From Oscillospiraceae bacterium (lineage in GTDB: Bacteria; Bacillota; Clostridia; Lachnospirales; Lachnospiraceae): a stretch of DNA of 64,000 nt. The translations under genes and the position numbers were made by a program. Of the stretch, positions 1-8,675 are shown piece after piece. The first letter of the stretch is position 1; each line of letters opens with the position of its first letter. A model generated the notes under the pieces. That model saw only the letters and a list, made by a program, of their open reading frames with translations, searched no databases and was not told the DNA's origin. Location: contig JAETOO010000001.1 of NCBI GenBank assembly GCA_021771715.1, positions 434,001-498,000 on the forward strand, given 5' to 3'.

Positions 1-121
1 CAACTGCGGTATATTTAACTCCTCCTGCTCTTTTTACTCTGGCAAGGATTTTTCTGTTTTCATCTACAATCGACACTCTTAAATTTGTGGTACCGCAGTC
101 AATCACTATCTTTCGTTCCAA
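1..121 (-). CDS. dgoK: 2-dehydro-3-deoxygalactonokinase, N-terminal part (cut by window edge)
   Basis: The frame opens at a TTG (119-121 on the complement) preceded by GGGAGG at 7 nt spacing, and reads LERKIVIDCGTTNLRVSIVD. The IDCGTTNxR phosphate-binding loop is typical of the N-terminus of the KDGal kinase (DgoK) family, which phosphorylates 2-keto-3-deoxygalactonate. Only about 40 residues lie in the window. Its start overlaps the end of the upstream aldolase gene by 16 nt, which suggests translational coupling. Position as the last visible gene of a galactonate operon supports the call. The rest of the kinase, including its catalytic region, is outside the window, so completeness cannot be judged. 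Confidence 0.75.
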   Translation of the reverse strand, partial: MERKIVIDCGTTNLRVSIVDENRKILARVKRAGGVKYTAV

Positions 122-792
122 TGTGCATCCTCCCATCCGGCAATCGCATCTGTAAATGCAAGAGCCCTCCTCTCAATTGCCGAAAAGTCATTCGTTTTAA
201 CTGCATTCCTTAAAATGAGCTGTCCCCCTACTCCAAGTACTTCCACGCCTGCATCCAAAAAATCTGCAACTGTCTCTGGCATAACACCCCCCACCGCACT
301 CATCGGAATGTGGCACAAGGGTCCTCGAATGGCTTTGACATAACCCAAGCCAAGTTCTCCTGCCGGAAAAAGCTTCACAATATCTGCCCCGGCATCCCAC
401 GCAGAAACAATTTCCGTAGCAGAAAATGCCCCTGGCATCGACACCATACCGAACTCCTTTGTTCGACGGATAACATCGACATTCACATTGGGCGAAATCA
501 CCAGCCTGGCACCTGCACTATATGCGGTCTCAACCTCATGCGAATACAATGCGGTTCCACATCCGACAATGACCTGCTCCCCATATTGTTCCACAGTCCT
601 TCGAATCTTATCTGCATTTTCCTCCAGATAGTCTTCTTTGTTATGCTCAAATGTAAATTCCAAAATCCGCACGCCACCGCTGATCAAAGCTTCAACAATA
701 CCCTCTATTTTATTCCTTGGCACTCCTCTGATAATTGCAACGAGGCGAGCCCGTATGATAGCATTTAATATTTCATCATATTCACGAATCAT
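106..792 (-). CDS. dgoA: 2-dehydro-3-deoxy-6-phosphogalactonate (KDPGal/KDPG) aldolase
   Basis: A 228-residue protein of the class I KDPG aldolase family, which cleaves the phosphorylated keto-deoxy sugar acid to pyruvate and glyceraldehyde 3-phosphate. The Schiff-base lysine sits in GADIVKLFPAG, the family's VKLFPA motif; the early acidic residue is in ILEFTFEH, and the phosphate-binding glycine region is AVGGVMPE. Length is normal (200-230). It lies between a galactonate dehydratase and the start of a KDGal kinase, which favours the galactonate branch (DgoA) over the gluconate enzyme Eda. The two cannot be separated by sequence alone. Cytosolic. Confidence 0.85.
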   Translation of the reverse strand: MIREYDEILNAIIRARLVAIIRGVPRNKIEGIVEALISGGVRILEFTFEHNKEDYLEENADKIRRTVEQYGEQVIVGCGTALYSHEVETAYSAGARLVISPNVNVDVIRRTKEFGMVSMPGAFSATEIVSAWDAGADIVKLFPAGELGLGYVKAIRGPLCHIPMSAVGGVMPETVADFLDAGVEVLGVGGQLILRNAVKTNDFSAIERRALAFTDAIAGWEDAHWNER

Positions 793-856
793 TTTCTCAT
801 CACTCCACCTGTTTACAGAAAGAAAACACAGAATTCATCCGTGTTTTCTTTCAAAA

Positions 857-2002
857 TCACCAGTCAATCGGTGTTCCATCTTCCAGTCTCAGACGTGCAT
901 TTCTCCAGGCATGGCCTGTTTTTGCCGCCTCACGAACCTTCTCCTCATCCACCTCTATACCAAGTCCCGGACGCATCGGTTTTTTTATCCATCCATTCTC
1001 GTACACAAACCCGCCATTTTCTTTCAGATAACACGGATTTCCCAGACCTGTTTTGTGAAGCTCCAGACTCTGTTCCTGAATAAACGCATTCGGAGTAGAA
1101 AAATCCAGCTGAATACAGCTCGCCAATGCAATCGGGCCAAGCGGACAATGCGGCGCTACCCCCATGTCATAACATTCTGCCATCGCCGCAATCTTTCTCG
1201 CCTCCCAGATACCTCCAACATGACTGAGATCCGGCTGAACGATATCGATTGCTCCCGATGCAATCATATTTTTATAACCCCATCTTGTATACATACGCTC
1301 GCCAGTTGCAATCGGAGTTACTGTATGACTGCGCAGTTCCTTAAACCCTTCAATTTGTTCCGGCTGAAGCGGCTCCTCAATATAAAGTAATTTATACTGT
1401 TCCAACTCCTTTAAAAGAATTCTCGCCATCGGCATATGCACTCTTCCATGAAAATCCACAGCAATGTCCAGTTCATAGCCAAATTTTTCCCGAATATCCG
1501 CAACCTTTTTTGCCGCTTTATCAATTTTATGTATGTTATCGACCCAACCAAGCGCATCTGTCACGCACATTTTGATAGTAGTGTATCCCTGATTGATTCT
1601 CTCCTGCACCTGTGAAAGATAATCCGCATCTCCTTCTGCCATGATCCATGCATAGCATTTCAGTTTATCACGGACCGCGCCGCCCAAAAGCTCATATACA
1701 GGGACACCTAATGACTTTCCTTTAATGTCCCACAGTGCTTGCTCAATGCCTGACATTGCGCTGGTAAGGACAGGGCCGCCTCGATAGAAATTGCAGCGGT
1801 ACATAAGCTGCCACAGCTCTTCAATATTACCTGCTTCTTTCCCCAGTATCATATCGCGCAGTTCTTTTACACAAGCTGCAACAGTATCTGCTTTTCCCTC
1901 AACGATTGGCTCTCCCCAACCTGTAATTCCCTCATCCGTAGATATCTTAAGAAAAAGATATCTCGAAGGCACTTTAAATAATTCAATATCCGTAATCTTC
2001 AT
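857..2002 (-). CDS. dgoD: D-galactonate dehydratase (enolase superfamily)
   Basis: A 381-residue mandelate racemase/muconate lactonizing enzyme family protein that dehydrates D-galactonate to 2-keto-3-deoxygalactonate. The sequence follows the known DgoD pattern closely: LKISTDEGITGWGEP at the N-terminus, FYRGGPVLTSAMSGIEQALW, metal ligands in VDFHGR, EEP and TGERM, and the catalytic His in APHCPLGPIALA. The C-terminus GLGIEVDEEKV also matches. Family enzymes are about 380 residues, so it is complete. It sits 54 nt upstream of the aldolase, so dehydratase, aldolase and kinase run in pathway order. Other sugar-acid dehydratases of this superfamily are possible, but the match is specific. Confidence 0.88.
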   Translation of the reverse strand: MKITDIELFKVPSRYLFLKISTDEGITGWGEPIVEGKADTVAACVKELRDMILGKEAGNIEELWQLMYRCNFYRGGPVLTSAMSGIEQALWDIKGKSLGVPVYELLGGAVRDKLKCYAWIMAEGDADYLSQVQERINQGYTTIKMCVTDALGWVDNIHKIDKAAKKVADIREKFGYELDIAVDFHGRVHMPMARILLKELEQYKLLYIEEPLQPEQIEGFKELRSHTVTPIATGERMYTRWGYKNMIASGAIDIVQPDLSHVGGIWEARKIAAMAECYDMGVAPHCPLGPIALASCIQLDFSTPNAFIQEQSLELHKTGLGNPCYLKENGGFVYENGWIKKPMRPGLGIEVDEEKVREAAKTGHAWRNARLRLEDGTPIDW

Positions 2003-2033
2003 AGTTAGTTAGCCCTCTTTTTATTATTGTTAG

Positions 2034-2879
2034 TTACTCTTTTACCGCCCCACCTGTCATATTAGCAATGAAATACTTCTGCAGGAACAGGAATAAAACC
2101 AGCAGAGGCAGACTTGCAAAACACGAAGCCGCCATCAAATCATTCCAGTAGATACTATAGGACTTACTCATCTGGCCAATTGCAACCGGAAGCGTACGGA
2201 GTTCGTCCGAATTTGTAAATACCATTGCAAACATATACTCATTCCATCCCTGAATGAACGCATAAATGATAGTGGAAATAAGCCCCGGCAAGGTAAGCGG
2301 CATAACAATTTTCCAAAAAATATAAATACGTCCTGCTCCGTCTACCATAGCTGCTTGATCCAGTTCCTGAGACACTGTGTTAAAAAATCCATACATCATC
2401 CATGTGCAAAACGGAATGACGCTTCCTACGTATACCAGAACCAGTCCCAACCTTGTATTGTTCAATCCCAGATTTGACATGACCTTATAGTAAGGTACAT
2501 ATAGCATAACAGAAGGAAACATCTGTGTAACTAGAATTGCCATGAGGACAGCACCTCGTCCAGGAAATTTAAATCTTGAAAAACCATATCCCGCCAAAGT
2601 GGAGAACAGTACTGCAATAAATGTAGATGAAAAAACAACAACGATACTGTTTTTTGCATAAGTCATAAATGGATATTTTGTCATTACATCTCTATAGCCT
2701 TCCAGGCTCCACATGCACGGAAACAGTGTGGCATGTTCAGCTGTCATAATCTCATTGATTGACTTAAAAGAAGTTGAGACCATATATACGATTGGAAGCA
2801 AAACCAGCATTGCTGCGATAGAAAGTAAAATATATGTGGATATATTTTTTGGGTGTTTCACTGTTTTTTTATTTGTCAT
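2034..2879 (-). CDS. Sugar ABC transporter permease, MalG/CUT1 type
   Basis: A 281-residue inner permease with about six membrane segments, starting with ISTYILLSIAAMLVLLPIVYMVSTSF. The ATPase-docking EAA loop is visible as QAAMVDGAGRIYIFWKIVMPLTLPG. It overlaps the preceding permease gene by 11 nt, as usual for paired CUT1 permeases. With the binding protein and the dgo enzymes in the same operon, the likely substrate is galactonate or a related sugar acid. No ATPase gene accompanies it, so a shared MsmK-type ATPase elsewhere is probably used. The substrate is inferred from context only. Confidence 0.85.
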   Translation of the reverse strand: MTNKKTVKHPKNISTYILLSIAAMLVLLPIVYMVSTSFKSINEIMTAEHATLFPCMWSLEGYRDVMTKYPFMTYAKNSIVVVFSSTFIAVLFSTLAGYGFSRFKFPGRGAVLMAILVTQMFPSVMLYVPYYKVMSNLGLNNTRLGLVLVYVGSVIPFCTWMMYGFFNTVSQELDQAAMVDGAGRIYIFWKIVMPLTLPGLISTIIYAFIQGWNEYMFAMVFTNSDELRTLPVAIGQMSKSYSIYWNDLMAASCFASLPLLVLFLFLQKYFIANMTGGAVKE

Positions 2880-3765
2880 CTTCTCTCAACAATCTCCTTT
2901 GCACAAGACTGATCAGCACACAAATTGCAAATACAATCACTGCCAGCGCTGCCGAATATCCATATGCATTGCTGTATTCAAATGCCTGCTTGTAAATCTC
3001 AATAGAAATAGTAGTTGTTGCATTTACCGGGCCTCCGCTTGTGAGGACAAATATCATCGTAACATGCTTGAACCACCAAACGGTATCCAGAATCAAAGTT
3101 ACCATTAAAGTAGGCTTCAAACCCGGAAATGTCACATATCGGAATATTTGCCACTTGTTTGCTCCATCAAGTTTTGCGACTTCATATCGATCTGTAGGAA
3201 TCGACTGAAGTCCGGCGAGCATCTGAATCATAACCAGCGGATATCCCTTCCAGACACACACAAATATGACACACGGCAATGCCAGCGTCATAGATCCCAA
3301 CCAGCTCATGGGTTCGTTGATGAACCCTAACGCCTGCAATGCGCTGTTAAAAATACCTGAAGAAGCATTAAAAATCCATTTCCATAAGTTTGCTATTACA
3401 ACTTCCGGGAAAAGCCACGGTAATACCAGCAATACGCGGAAAAAGGTTCTGCCAGCAATATCCTTGTTTAATAATAACGCAAAGACAATTCCAAGTAAAA
3501 AATGCAATGCAACCACTACTATTGTAAATTTAACAGTAACCCAGAGTGCAGAATACATTTTACTGTCTGTGAACGCCTTAACAAAATTATCCAGTCCTAC
3601 AAATGTCCATTTGTTAACCAAATTCGTTTTGAAAAATGCTACATAAAATCCATAAGCAAACGGATAAATTAAAAGAAGAGACAGCGTTATCACACAAGGA
3701 AGAATAAACAATCCAGTCGTACCGGTATCCACAAGTCGTTGTCTAAAACTCCTGCTTCCTGCCAT
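2869..3765 (-). CDS. Sugar ABC transporter permease, MalF/CUT1 type
   Basis: A 298-residue membrane protein with a cytoplasmic lead (SRSFRQRLVDTGTTGLFILP) and six predicted spans. The EAA loop is seen at YEVAKLDGANKWQIFRYVTFPGLKP. It is the first permease after the solute-binding protein gene, separated from it by a terminator-like hairpin, and it overlaps the second permease gene by 11 nt. Length and topology are normal for the MalF group without the large periplasmic loop. Role: one half of the membrane channel of the putative galactonate importer. Confidence 0.85.
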   Translation of the reverse strand: MAGSRSFRQRLVDTGTTGLFILPCVITLSLLLIYPFAYGFYVAFFKTNLVNKWTFVGLDNFVKAFTDSKMYSALWVTVKFTIVVVALHFLLGIVFALLLNKDIAGRTFFRVLLVLPWLFPEVVIANLWKWIFNASSGIFNSALQALGFINEPMSWLGSMTLALPCVIFVCVWKGYPLVMIQMLAGLQSIPTDRYEVAKLDGANKWQIFRYVTFPGLKPTLMVTLILDTVWWFKHVTMIFVLTSGGPVNATTTISIEIYKQAFEYSNAYGYSAALAVIVFAICVLISLVQRRLLREDDK

Positions 3766-3797
3766 ATCAAAATCCTCCTTCTTCGCACATCGATTTC

Positions 3798-3832
3798 AAA
3801 AAAGGAGCTGCCATCAGGCAGCCTCCTTTTTT
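3798..3832 (-). terminator. Intra-operon hairpin after the binding-protein gene (attenuator)
   Basis: On the minus strand a stem of AAAAAAGGAG and CTGCC pairs with GGCAG and CTCCTTTTTT, ending in a T-run, between the binding-protein stop (3842) and the first permease start (3765). It looks like a leaky intrinsic terminator that would give more binding protein than permease. A similar arrangement occurs in the maltodextrin operon at 60024-60050. Confidence 0.7.
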
Positions 3833-3841
3833 GAATACTGC

Positions 3842-5155
3842 CTATTCGTTATTAGCAGCATCACAAATTCCCTGTGCCCGCTCTCCGGCAATTGCAGAAG
3901 CTTCCTCAACACTCATTGTTCCTGTAAAAACAGCCTGGTAAGATTCAGACAGAATATCCTCAATCTCGTTATAGCCCGGGATTGTTGGCGGGATCCACAC
4001 ATTCTCCAGTGCAGAAAGGAAACCTTCGAGTTCTGGCATGCTTGAAACACGCTCATTTGCTCGTGCCTCTTTGCGGATTGGAATACGTCCGGTTAATTCA
4101 GCAAAATCAATCTCATTTTCATCCTCAAGGAAATATTTGATAAATTCAGCTGCCGCTGCCTGCTCCTCTTCATCCTTGGTAGTAATGAAGAATGCAAATC
4201 CGCCTGCTGCACTGACACTTCTTTCAACGGGGATGTTCGGCATAGATGCGAGTTTTCCTTTTAATTCCGGAGCCTGCGCAATGATTGCCCCAATAGCATT
4301 TGATCCGGTAATCAACATATTTGCCTGGTTACTGGTAAGAAGCGCTACTGCTTCCGGATATCCAACCTCTACAACTCCTGGCGGAACCACGCCATACTCA
4401 TTATTCAAATCAGTAAAAGCCTTCAAAGCTGCCGTGTACTTCTCACTTCCAATATCCGTCTGCCACATGCCATCTTCATCCTGATAAAACTCGTCGCAGC
4501 CAAAATTGTGAATAATGGGCTGAAATCTGGTTGCGCCTGATCCATTTCTTGTCCCCACAATAGCAATTCCCCAATTATCAATCGTTCCGTCACCATCCGT
4601 GTCTCTGGTCATCGCCTGAAGGACCTCCACAAATTCATCCCAGGTTGTGGGAACCTCAAGGCCCAATTCTTCCATCACATCTTTGCGATAAACAATGCCC
4701 TGCGCACCGCCGAAATATGGAATACCATAAAGCTTGCCGTCTCTGTAGTAACTTGCTATGTTGTCTTCTACAAAGCCTTCCAAATAATCTGCATCAAAAA
4801 CATCTTCTGCACTTGCCAGCATGTCCATATCATAAAGAGCTGTCATTGTGGTCTCGCTTCCCATTACAAATGCCGGAAGATCGTCTGAAGTTGCCAATGC
4901 CACAAGTTTCGCATTCAAATCTCCGGCCGGCACCCCTTCTACCGTAACATGGATATTGGGATGTGCTTCATTGAACTTATCAATCATTTCCTGCTCGAAA
5001 TCACCCTCCGGAGTTTCAAGAATAGTAGTAGACAGATATTTGACTTCCGTTACCTCTGCATTCTCTTCCGCCGCGGCACCCATTGCGCCGAATCCCGAAA
5101 GAATGACACTGCCTGCTAATAAGGATGCTGTGAATTTGTTTCTCACTTTTCTCAT
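3842..5155 (-). CDS. Extracellular solute-binding protein, CUT1 family (putative galactonate binder)
   Basis: A 437-residue substrate-binding protein. I start it at MRKVRNKF because GGAGG lies 8 nt upstream; an in-frame ATG 15 nt earlier lacks a site. The N-terminus is a Sec signal (KKF-like charged end, hydrophobic core, cleavage near GAAA-EE). Family 1 features include LVALATSDDLPAFVMGSE, YRDGKLYGIPYFGGAQGIVYRKD and PTTWDEFVEVLQAM. There is no lipobox cysteine, unlike most Gram-positive binding proteins. First gene of the transport and dgo operon behind a strong promoter, so it probably delivers the sugar acid to the adjacent permeases. Confidence 0.85.
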   Translation of the reverse strand: MRKVRNKFTASLLAGSVILSGFGAMGAAAEENAEVTEVKYLSTTILETPEGDFEQEMIDKFNEAHPNIHVTVEGVPAGDLNAKLVALATSDDLPAFVMGSETTMTALYDMDMLASAEDVFDADYLEGFVEDNIASYYRDGKLYGIPYFGGAQGIVYRKDVMEELGLEVPTTWDEFVEVLQAMTRDTDGDGTIDNWGIAIVGTRNGSGATRFQPIIHNFGCDEFYQDEDGMWQTDIGSEKYTAALKAFTDLNNEYGVVPPGVVEVGYPEAVALLTSNQANMLITGSNAIGAIIAQAPELKGKLASMPNIPVERSVSAAGGFAFFITTKDEEEQAAAAEFIKYFLEDENEIDFAELTGRIPIRKEARANERVSSMPELEGFLSALENVWIPPTIPGYNEIEDILSESYQAVFTGTMSVEEASAIAGERAQGICDAANNE

Positions 5156-5215
5156 TGCCTTTACCTCCAATAATTATTTCATGTTTCTAAATCCATATGA
5201 ATTTCAGATGTTGAC

Positions 5216-5244
5216 ATTATATGCCTCGATGAATTCCTTGTCAA
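5216..5244 (-). promoter_or_regulatory. Sigma-A promoter of the dgo transport operon
   Basis: On the minus strand a perfect TTGACA (5239-5244) and a perfect TATAAT (5216-5221) are separated by 17 nt, about 60 nt upstream of the binding-protein start. This is one of the best promoter matches in the window and should drive the binding protein, permeases and dgoDAK. Confidence 0.8.
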
Positions 5245-5264
5245 TATATTTGATCAAATATATT
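5243..5264. promoter_or_regulatory. 22-bp perfect palindrome, candidate GntR operator
   Basis: A perfect inverted repeat (core ATATATTTGATCAAATATAT) abuts and slightly overlaps the -35 box of the promoter at 5216-5244. Binding here would block RNA polymerase. The FCD-type GntR gene next door is the obvious candidate regulator; that link is an inference. Confidence 0.6.
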
Positions 5265-5414
5265 ATATATATTCTTTTGTTTCTACCTTTTTGCCAATTA
5301 TAATGATTGTTTTTTAGTTATATCGCACAATTATTAGTTTAAACGTGTTTCAGGCACCCGGTTATCCTTCATTCGCTTCACTCTTAATTCAATCCCCTGC
5401 AAACAGCGAAAAAT

Positions 5415-5442
5415 AAAAAGACCAATGTATACTGGTCTTTTT
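5415..5442 (-). terminator. Intrinsic terminator after the GntR gene
   Basis: Stem AAAAAGACCA / TGGTCTTTTT with an 8-nt loop, flanked by A- and T-runs so it can work in both directions. It lies 14 nt past the GntR stop codon. The rest of the AT-rich 5156-5455 spacer holds the dgo promoter and palindrome only. Confidence 0.8.
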
Positions 5443-5455
5443 TCTTTCTTGTTAG

Positions 5456-6130
5456 TTAGGAACGACGTATCTCCGAAATCTGATTTAAAAACTCTTTTTT
5501 TGATTTCAATGAATGTTGTATATAAGAATTTCGTATTCTTAATGAATCTCCACTATCGAGTGCTTCAATAATCTCTTTATGTTCTTCATATATGCTTTGA
5601 ATACGTTCCAGTGAATGTGGCTTTCCTCCCTCTGCAAGAATCTCAACACACATGGAATAATATTTTCGAAGTTCCAGAGCTCTCTCATTCTCGCAAAACT
5701 GTTCCAGGGCATCATGAAATTCCCGATTCAGTCTATAAAAGTCTTTCACAATCTGATCATTTGTCTTGATTTGTCGGATTCGCTCATTTACTCCCTCCAC
5801 ATACGTGCGAAGATCTTCCGTCCAATGCCCTTCAATGCTCTCAAAAATCAATTCCTCCATGCTGCGTAAAATATCATACAAACCACAAATAAATTTGTAA
5901 TCTACATTGCGAACCGTAGATCCTTTATAAGGATGCATCTCCAAAAGACTCTCCCCAATAAGCGTTCGCATGGATTCTCGCACCGGAATTGCACTCGTAT
6001 TATATCGCGTCGCGATCGTCTGCACTGTCACTCTACTGCCCGAAGGAAGTACTCCAAGTAAAATATCCTTGCGAAGCTGTTCTGTCAGCTGTAATGTAAG
6101 TGTCTTATTTGAAATAATACCTTGTGCCAT
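5456..6130 (-). CDS. GntR-family transcriptional regulator, FCD domain (DgoR-like)
   Basis: A 224-residue regulator with an N-terminal winged helix (LTEQLRKDILLGVLPSGSRVTVQTIATRYNTS split over about residues 12-45; AIPVRESMRTLIGESLLEMHPYKG follows) and a C-terminal all-helical FCD effector domain whose metal/ligand residues are in EFHDALEQF and EEHKEIIEALD. I start it at MAQG; an ATG 12 nt upstream is possible but has its SD-like AAAGGA fused to the codon. FCD regulators commonly sense sugar acids, and DgoR of E. coli is of this class, so galactonate or its keto-deoxy product is a likely ligand. It is read in the same direction as the operon it probably controls, with its own terminator. Confidence 0.8.
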   Translation of the reverse strand: MAQGIISNKTLTLQLTEQLRKDILLGVLPSGSRVTVQTIATRYNTSAIPVRESMRTLIGESLLEMHPYKGSTVRNVDYKFICGLYDILRSMEELIFESIEGHWTEDLRTYVEGVNERIRQIKTNDQIVKDFYRLNREFHDALEQFCENERALELRKYYSMCVEILAEGGKPHSLERIQSIYEEHKEIIEALDSGDSLRIRNSYIQHSLKSKKEFLNQISEIRRS

Positions 6131-6723
6131 TATACTCTTCATCCTTTCTTATGAACTGATTTTCCTTTATCATTTCGTGATTTTTTTGTTCCATCAAATT
6201 TTCTTTTCTGCAATTCTTATTTTATCACGTATACCTTGTTGTGGAAACAGTCATTTTCTCATAACTCTTTCTGCTGTATTCTTTCATATACTTTTGTATG
6301 CTTCCGTTTCGCGCTACACGGGCAAACTATCCCTCACACACAGCGGTCTACGCTCCCACTCCGCTTTACACAGGCAGTGAATCCCTCACGCACAACACCC
6401 CATACCCAATCTCCTCATTTGGATACCTTCCAAATCCCTACAGCGGCCTCGCCCCTCTTCTCAGATACGCTTTCACCTTCTCCCCATACAAATACGTGTC
6501 ACTTCTACCTAACAGCCCCCTCCGGAGATACCCATCCCGGAATATCTTCTCTATCCGTTATACTCGCGCAAGAAGTCAATATTCCGTACATTTTTGTCAT
6601 ATTAGCGGTAGATTTTTACGGAAATTCAAATTATACTGGAGTAAAAATACGGCCTGTGCATTTTTCCCCTGGGGAGGATGTGCAGGGGAGGAAGCGACTA
6701 ACAGCAAAGGAGGCACTTATCTT
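6131..6723. other. 593-bp intergenic region with a C-rich, G-poor stretch
   Basis: The left part (to about 6290) is AT-rich leader DNA of the GntR gene; the right part shifts abruptly to a C-rich plus strand with few G (about 6300-6560). A -10-like TATACT lies at 6632-6637 and could serve the glucosidase. An open frame continues upstream from the glucosidase through this DNA, but it has no ribosome binding site and a Pro/Ser/Tyr-rich composition unlike the enzyme. No gene is supported. Confidence 0.5.
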
Positions 6724-8400
6724 ATGACAGCAAACACGGAGAAAAAGGCATGGTGGAAGGAAGCGGTGATCTATCAGATCTACCCGCGCAGTTTCGCGGA
6801 CAGCAACGGGGACGGCATCGGCGACCTGAACGGTATCACGGCGCATCTGCCGTACCTCGAGAAGCTCGGCGTCGATGTGATCTGGCTCTCGCCGGTCTAC
6901 CAGTCGCCGAATGATGACAACGGCTACGACATCTCGGATTACCGCAATATCATGACCGAGTTCGGCACGATGGAGGATTTTGACCGGATGCTCGCCGAGG
7001 CGCACCGCCACCACCTGAAGATCGTGATGGATCTCGTCGTCAACCACACTTCCGACGAGCATGCCTGGTTCGTCGAGAGCCGCAAGTCGAAGGACAACCC
7101 GTACCGCGACTACTACATCTGGAAGGAGCCGCGGGATGGGAAGGAGCCGAACAACTGGGGCTCGTGCTTCAGCGGCTCCGCGTGGGAGTACGATCCGGCG
7201 ACCGCTATGTACTATCTGCACTGCTTTTCCAAGAAGCAGCCGGACCTGAACTGGGACAACCCAAAGGTCCGCGACGAGGTCTTCGACATGATGAACTGGT
7301 GGTGCGAGAAGGGCATCGACGGTTTCCGGATGGACGTGATCAGCATGATCTCCAAGGATCCGGCGTACCCGGACGGCCCGGTCTTCGACGGCCTGTACGG
7401 AGCGACCGGCCCCTACGTCTGCAACGGGCCTCACGTCCACGAGTACCTGCAGGAGATGAACCGCCGCGTCCTCTCCCACTACGATCTGCTCACCGTCGGT
7501 GAGACTGCAGGTGTCACCGTCGAGGAGGCGAAAAAATACGCGAACAACCAGGGCACGGAGCTGAGCATGGTCTTCCAGTTTGAGCACGTTGATCTCGTGC
7601 ACGGCGAAATCGGGAAGTGGACGGATGAGAAGCCGCAGCTAGTGAACCTGCGCCCGGTTATGAACAAATGGCAGTACGAGCTCGAGGGCAAGGCGTGGAA
7701 CAGCCTCTTCTGGGACAATCACGACCAGCCAAGAGTCGTCTCCCGCTTCGGCAATGACTCCGAGCAGTACCGCGTCCTCTCGGCCAAGATGCTCGCGACC
7801 TGCCTGCACATGATGAAGGGCTCTCCGTACATCTACCAGGGCGAGGAGCTCGGCATGACCAACGCATACTTTGACCAGATCGAGGATTACCGCGATATCG
7901 AGAGCATCAACGCGTACCATCAGTACACGGAAAACGGACTTGTGACGAAGGAAGACATGATGCGCTACCTCAAGGAGATCAGCCGCGACAATGCGCGCAC
8001 GCCGATGCAGTGGGACGCGTCCGCAAACGCAGGCTTCACCACCGGCACCCCGTGGATCCGCGTCAACCCGAACTACACCGCGATCAACGCCGAGGCGGAG
8101 CTCGCAGACCCGGACTCTGTCTTCTACTACTACCAGAAGCTGATCGCGCTGCGCCACACGCACCCGATCATCGTCTACGGCAAATTTGAGGGACTCCTCG
8201 AGGACAGCGCCTCCATCTACGCGTACCGCCGCATGCTCGACGGCCAGACCCTGACCGTGGCCTGCAATTTCACGAAGGAAGAGCAGCCATGCGCGCTCTT
8301 TGACTCACTTGACGGCGAGGAGCTGATCGCGAACTACAAAGAGCACAAGGAAGGCGTGCTGCAGGCGTATGAGGCGCGCGTAATTCTGGACAGAAAATAA
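6724..8400 (+). CDS. GH13 alpha-glucosidase / oligo-1,6-glucosidase
   Basis: A 558-residue cytosolic glycoside hydrolase beginning AWWKEAVIYQIYPRSFADSN. The four GH13 conserved regions are present: I as DLVVNHTSDEH, II as GFRMDVIS (Asp nucleophile), III as VGETAG (Glu acid/base) and IV as FWDNHDQPR. Length and the C-terminal beta domain match the oligo-1,6-glucosidase/sucrase-isomaltase group (subfamily 31). It should release glucose from short alpha-glucosides. The start is set by AGGAGG 10 nt upstream. Followed by an AraC regulator and a second GH13 enzyme on the same strand. Linkage preference (1,4 versus 1,6) cannot be read reliably. Confidence 0.9.
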   Translation: MTANTEKKAWWKEAVIYQIYPRSFADSNGDGIGDLNGITAHLPYLEKLGVDVIWLSPVYQSPNDDNGYDISDYRNIMTEFGTMEDFDRMLAEAHRHHLKIVMDLVVNHTSDEHAWFVESRKSKDNPYRDYYIWKEPRDGKEPNNWGSCFSGSAWEYDPATAMYYLHCFSKKQPDLNWDNPKVRDEVFDMMNWWCEKGIDGFRMDVISMISKDPAYPDGPVFDGLYGATGPYVCNGPHVHEYLQEMNRRVLSHYDLLTVGETAGVTVEEAKKYANNQGTELSMVFQFEHVDLVHGEIGKWTDEKPQLVNLRPVMNKWQYELEGKAWNSLFWDNHDQPRVVSRFGNDSEQYRVLSAKMLATCLHMMKGSPYIYQGEELGMTNAYFDQIEDYRDIESINAYHQYTENGLVTKEDMMRYLKEISRDNARTPMQWDASANAGFTTGTPWIRVNPNYTAINAEAELADPDSVFYYYQKLIALRHTHPIIVYGKFEGLLEDSASIYAYRRMLDGQTLTVACNFTKEEQPCALFDSLDGEELIANYKEHKEGVLQAYEARVILDRK

Positions 8401-8565
8401 AAAAAGGTATTGTACACCCCACACGAAGCGTTTTTGTGTTGTAGGGACACGATTTCCTATGGTATAAAAAGCAGCGGCAGACTTCTTACATTCTCTGCAA
8501 AGTGCACGTATCTACGGCATACGCGCACGCACCCGCAGGAGACCCGTATTCACCGAGCACTCATA

Positions 8566-8675
8566 CTCACTGGGTACTCTGCTTATTAGATACTCTGCTC
8601 ATTGGTACTTTGCTCGCTGGGCTCTCTACTCGCTGGTACTTTACTCACTGAGTGCCTACCCATTGGGTACTCTAC
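8566..8675. repeat. Degenerate 15-16 bp tandem repeat, about 7 units
   Basis: Seven consecutive units of 15-16 bp with consensus CTCACTGGGTACTCTG run directly up to the AraC promoter region (TATAAT at 8689-8694). The rest of the 8401-8754 gap contains only a weak hairpin after the glucosidase and no supported gene. Confidence 0.8.

Noticed and set aside
5284-5414. Gene in the AT-rich spacer between the binding protein and GntR
   Set aside because: Only short frames interrupted by stops, no ribosome sites; it holds only the upstream part of the dgo promoter region.
6298-6723. N-terminal extension of the first glucosidase
   Set aside because: No ribosome binding site, composition unlike the enzyme, and the GH13 start pattern begins at 6724 with AGGAGG in place.
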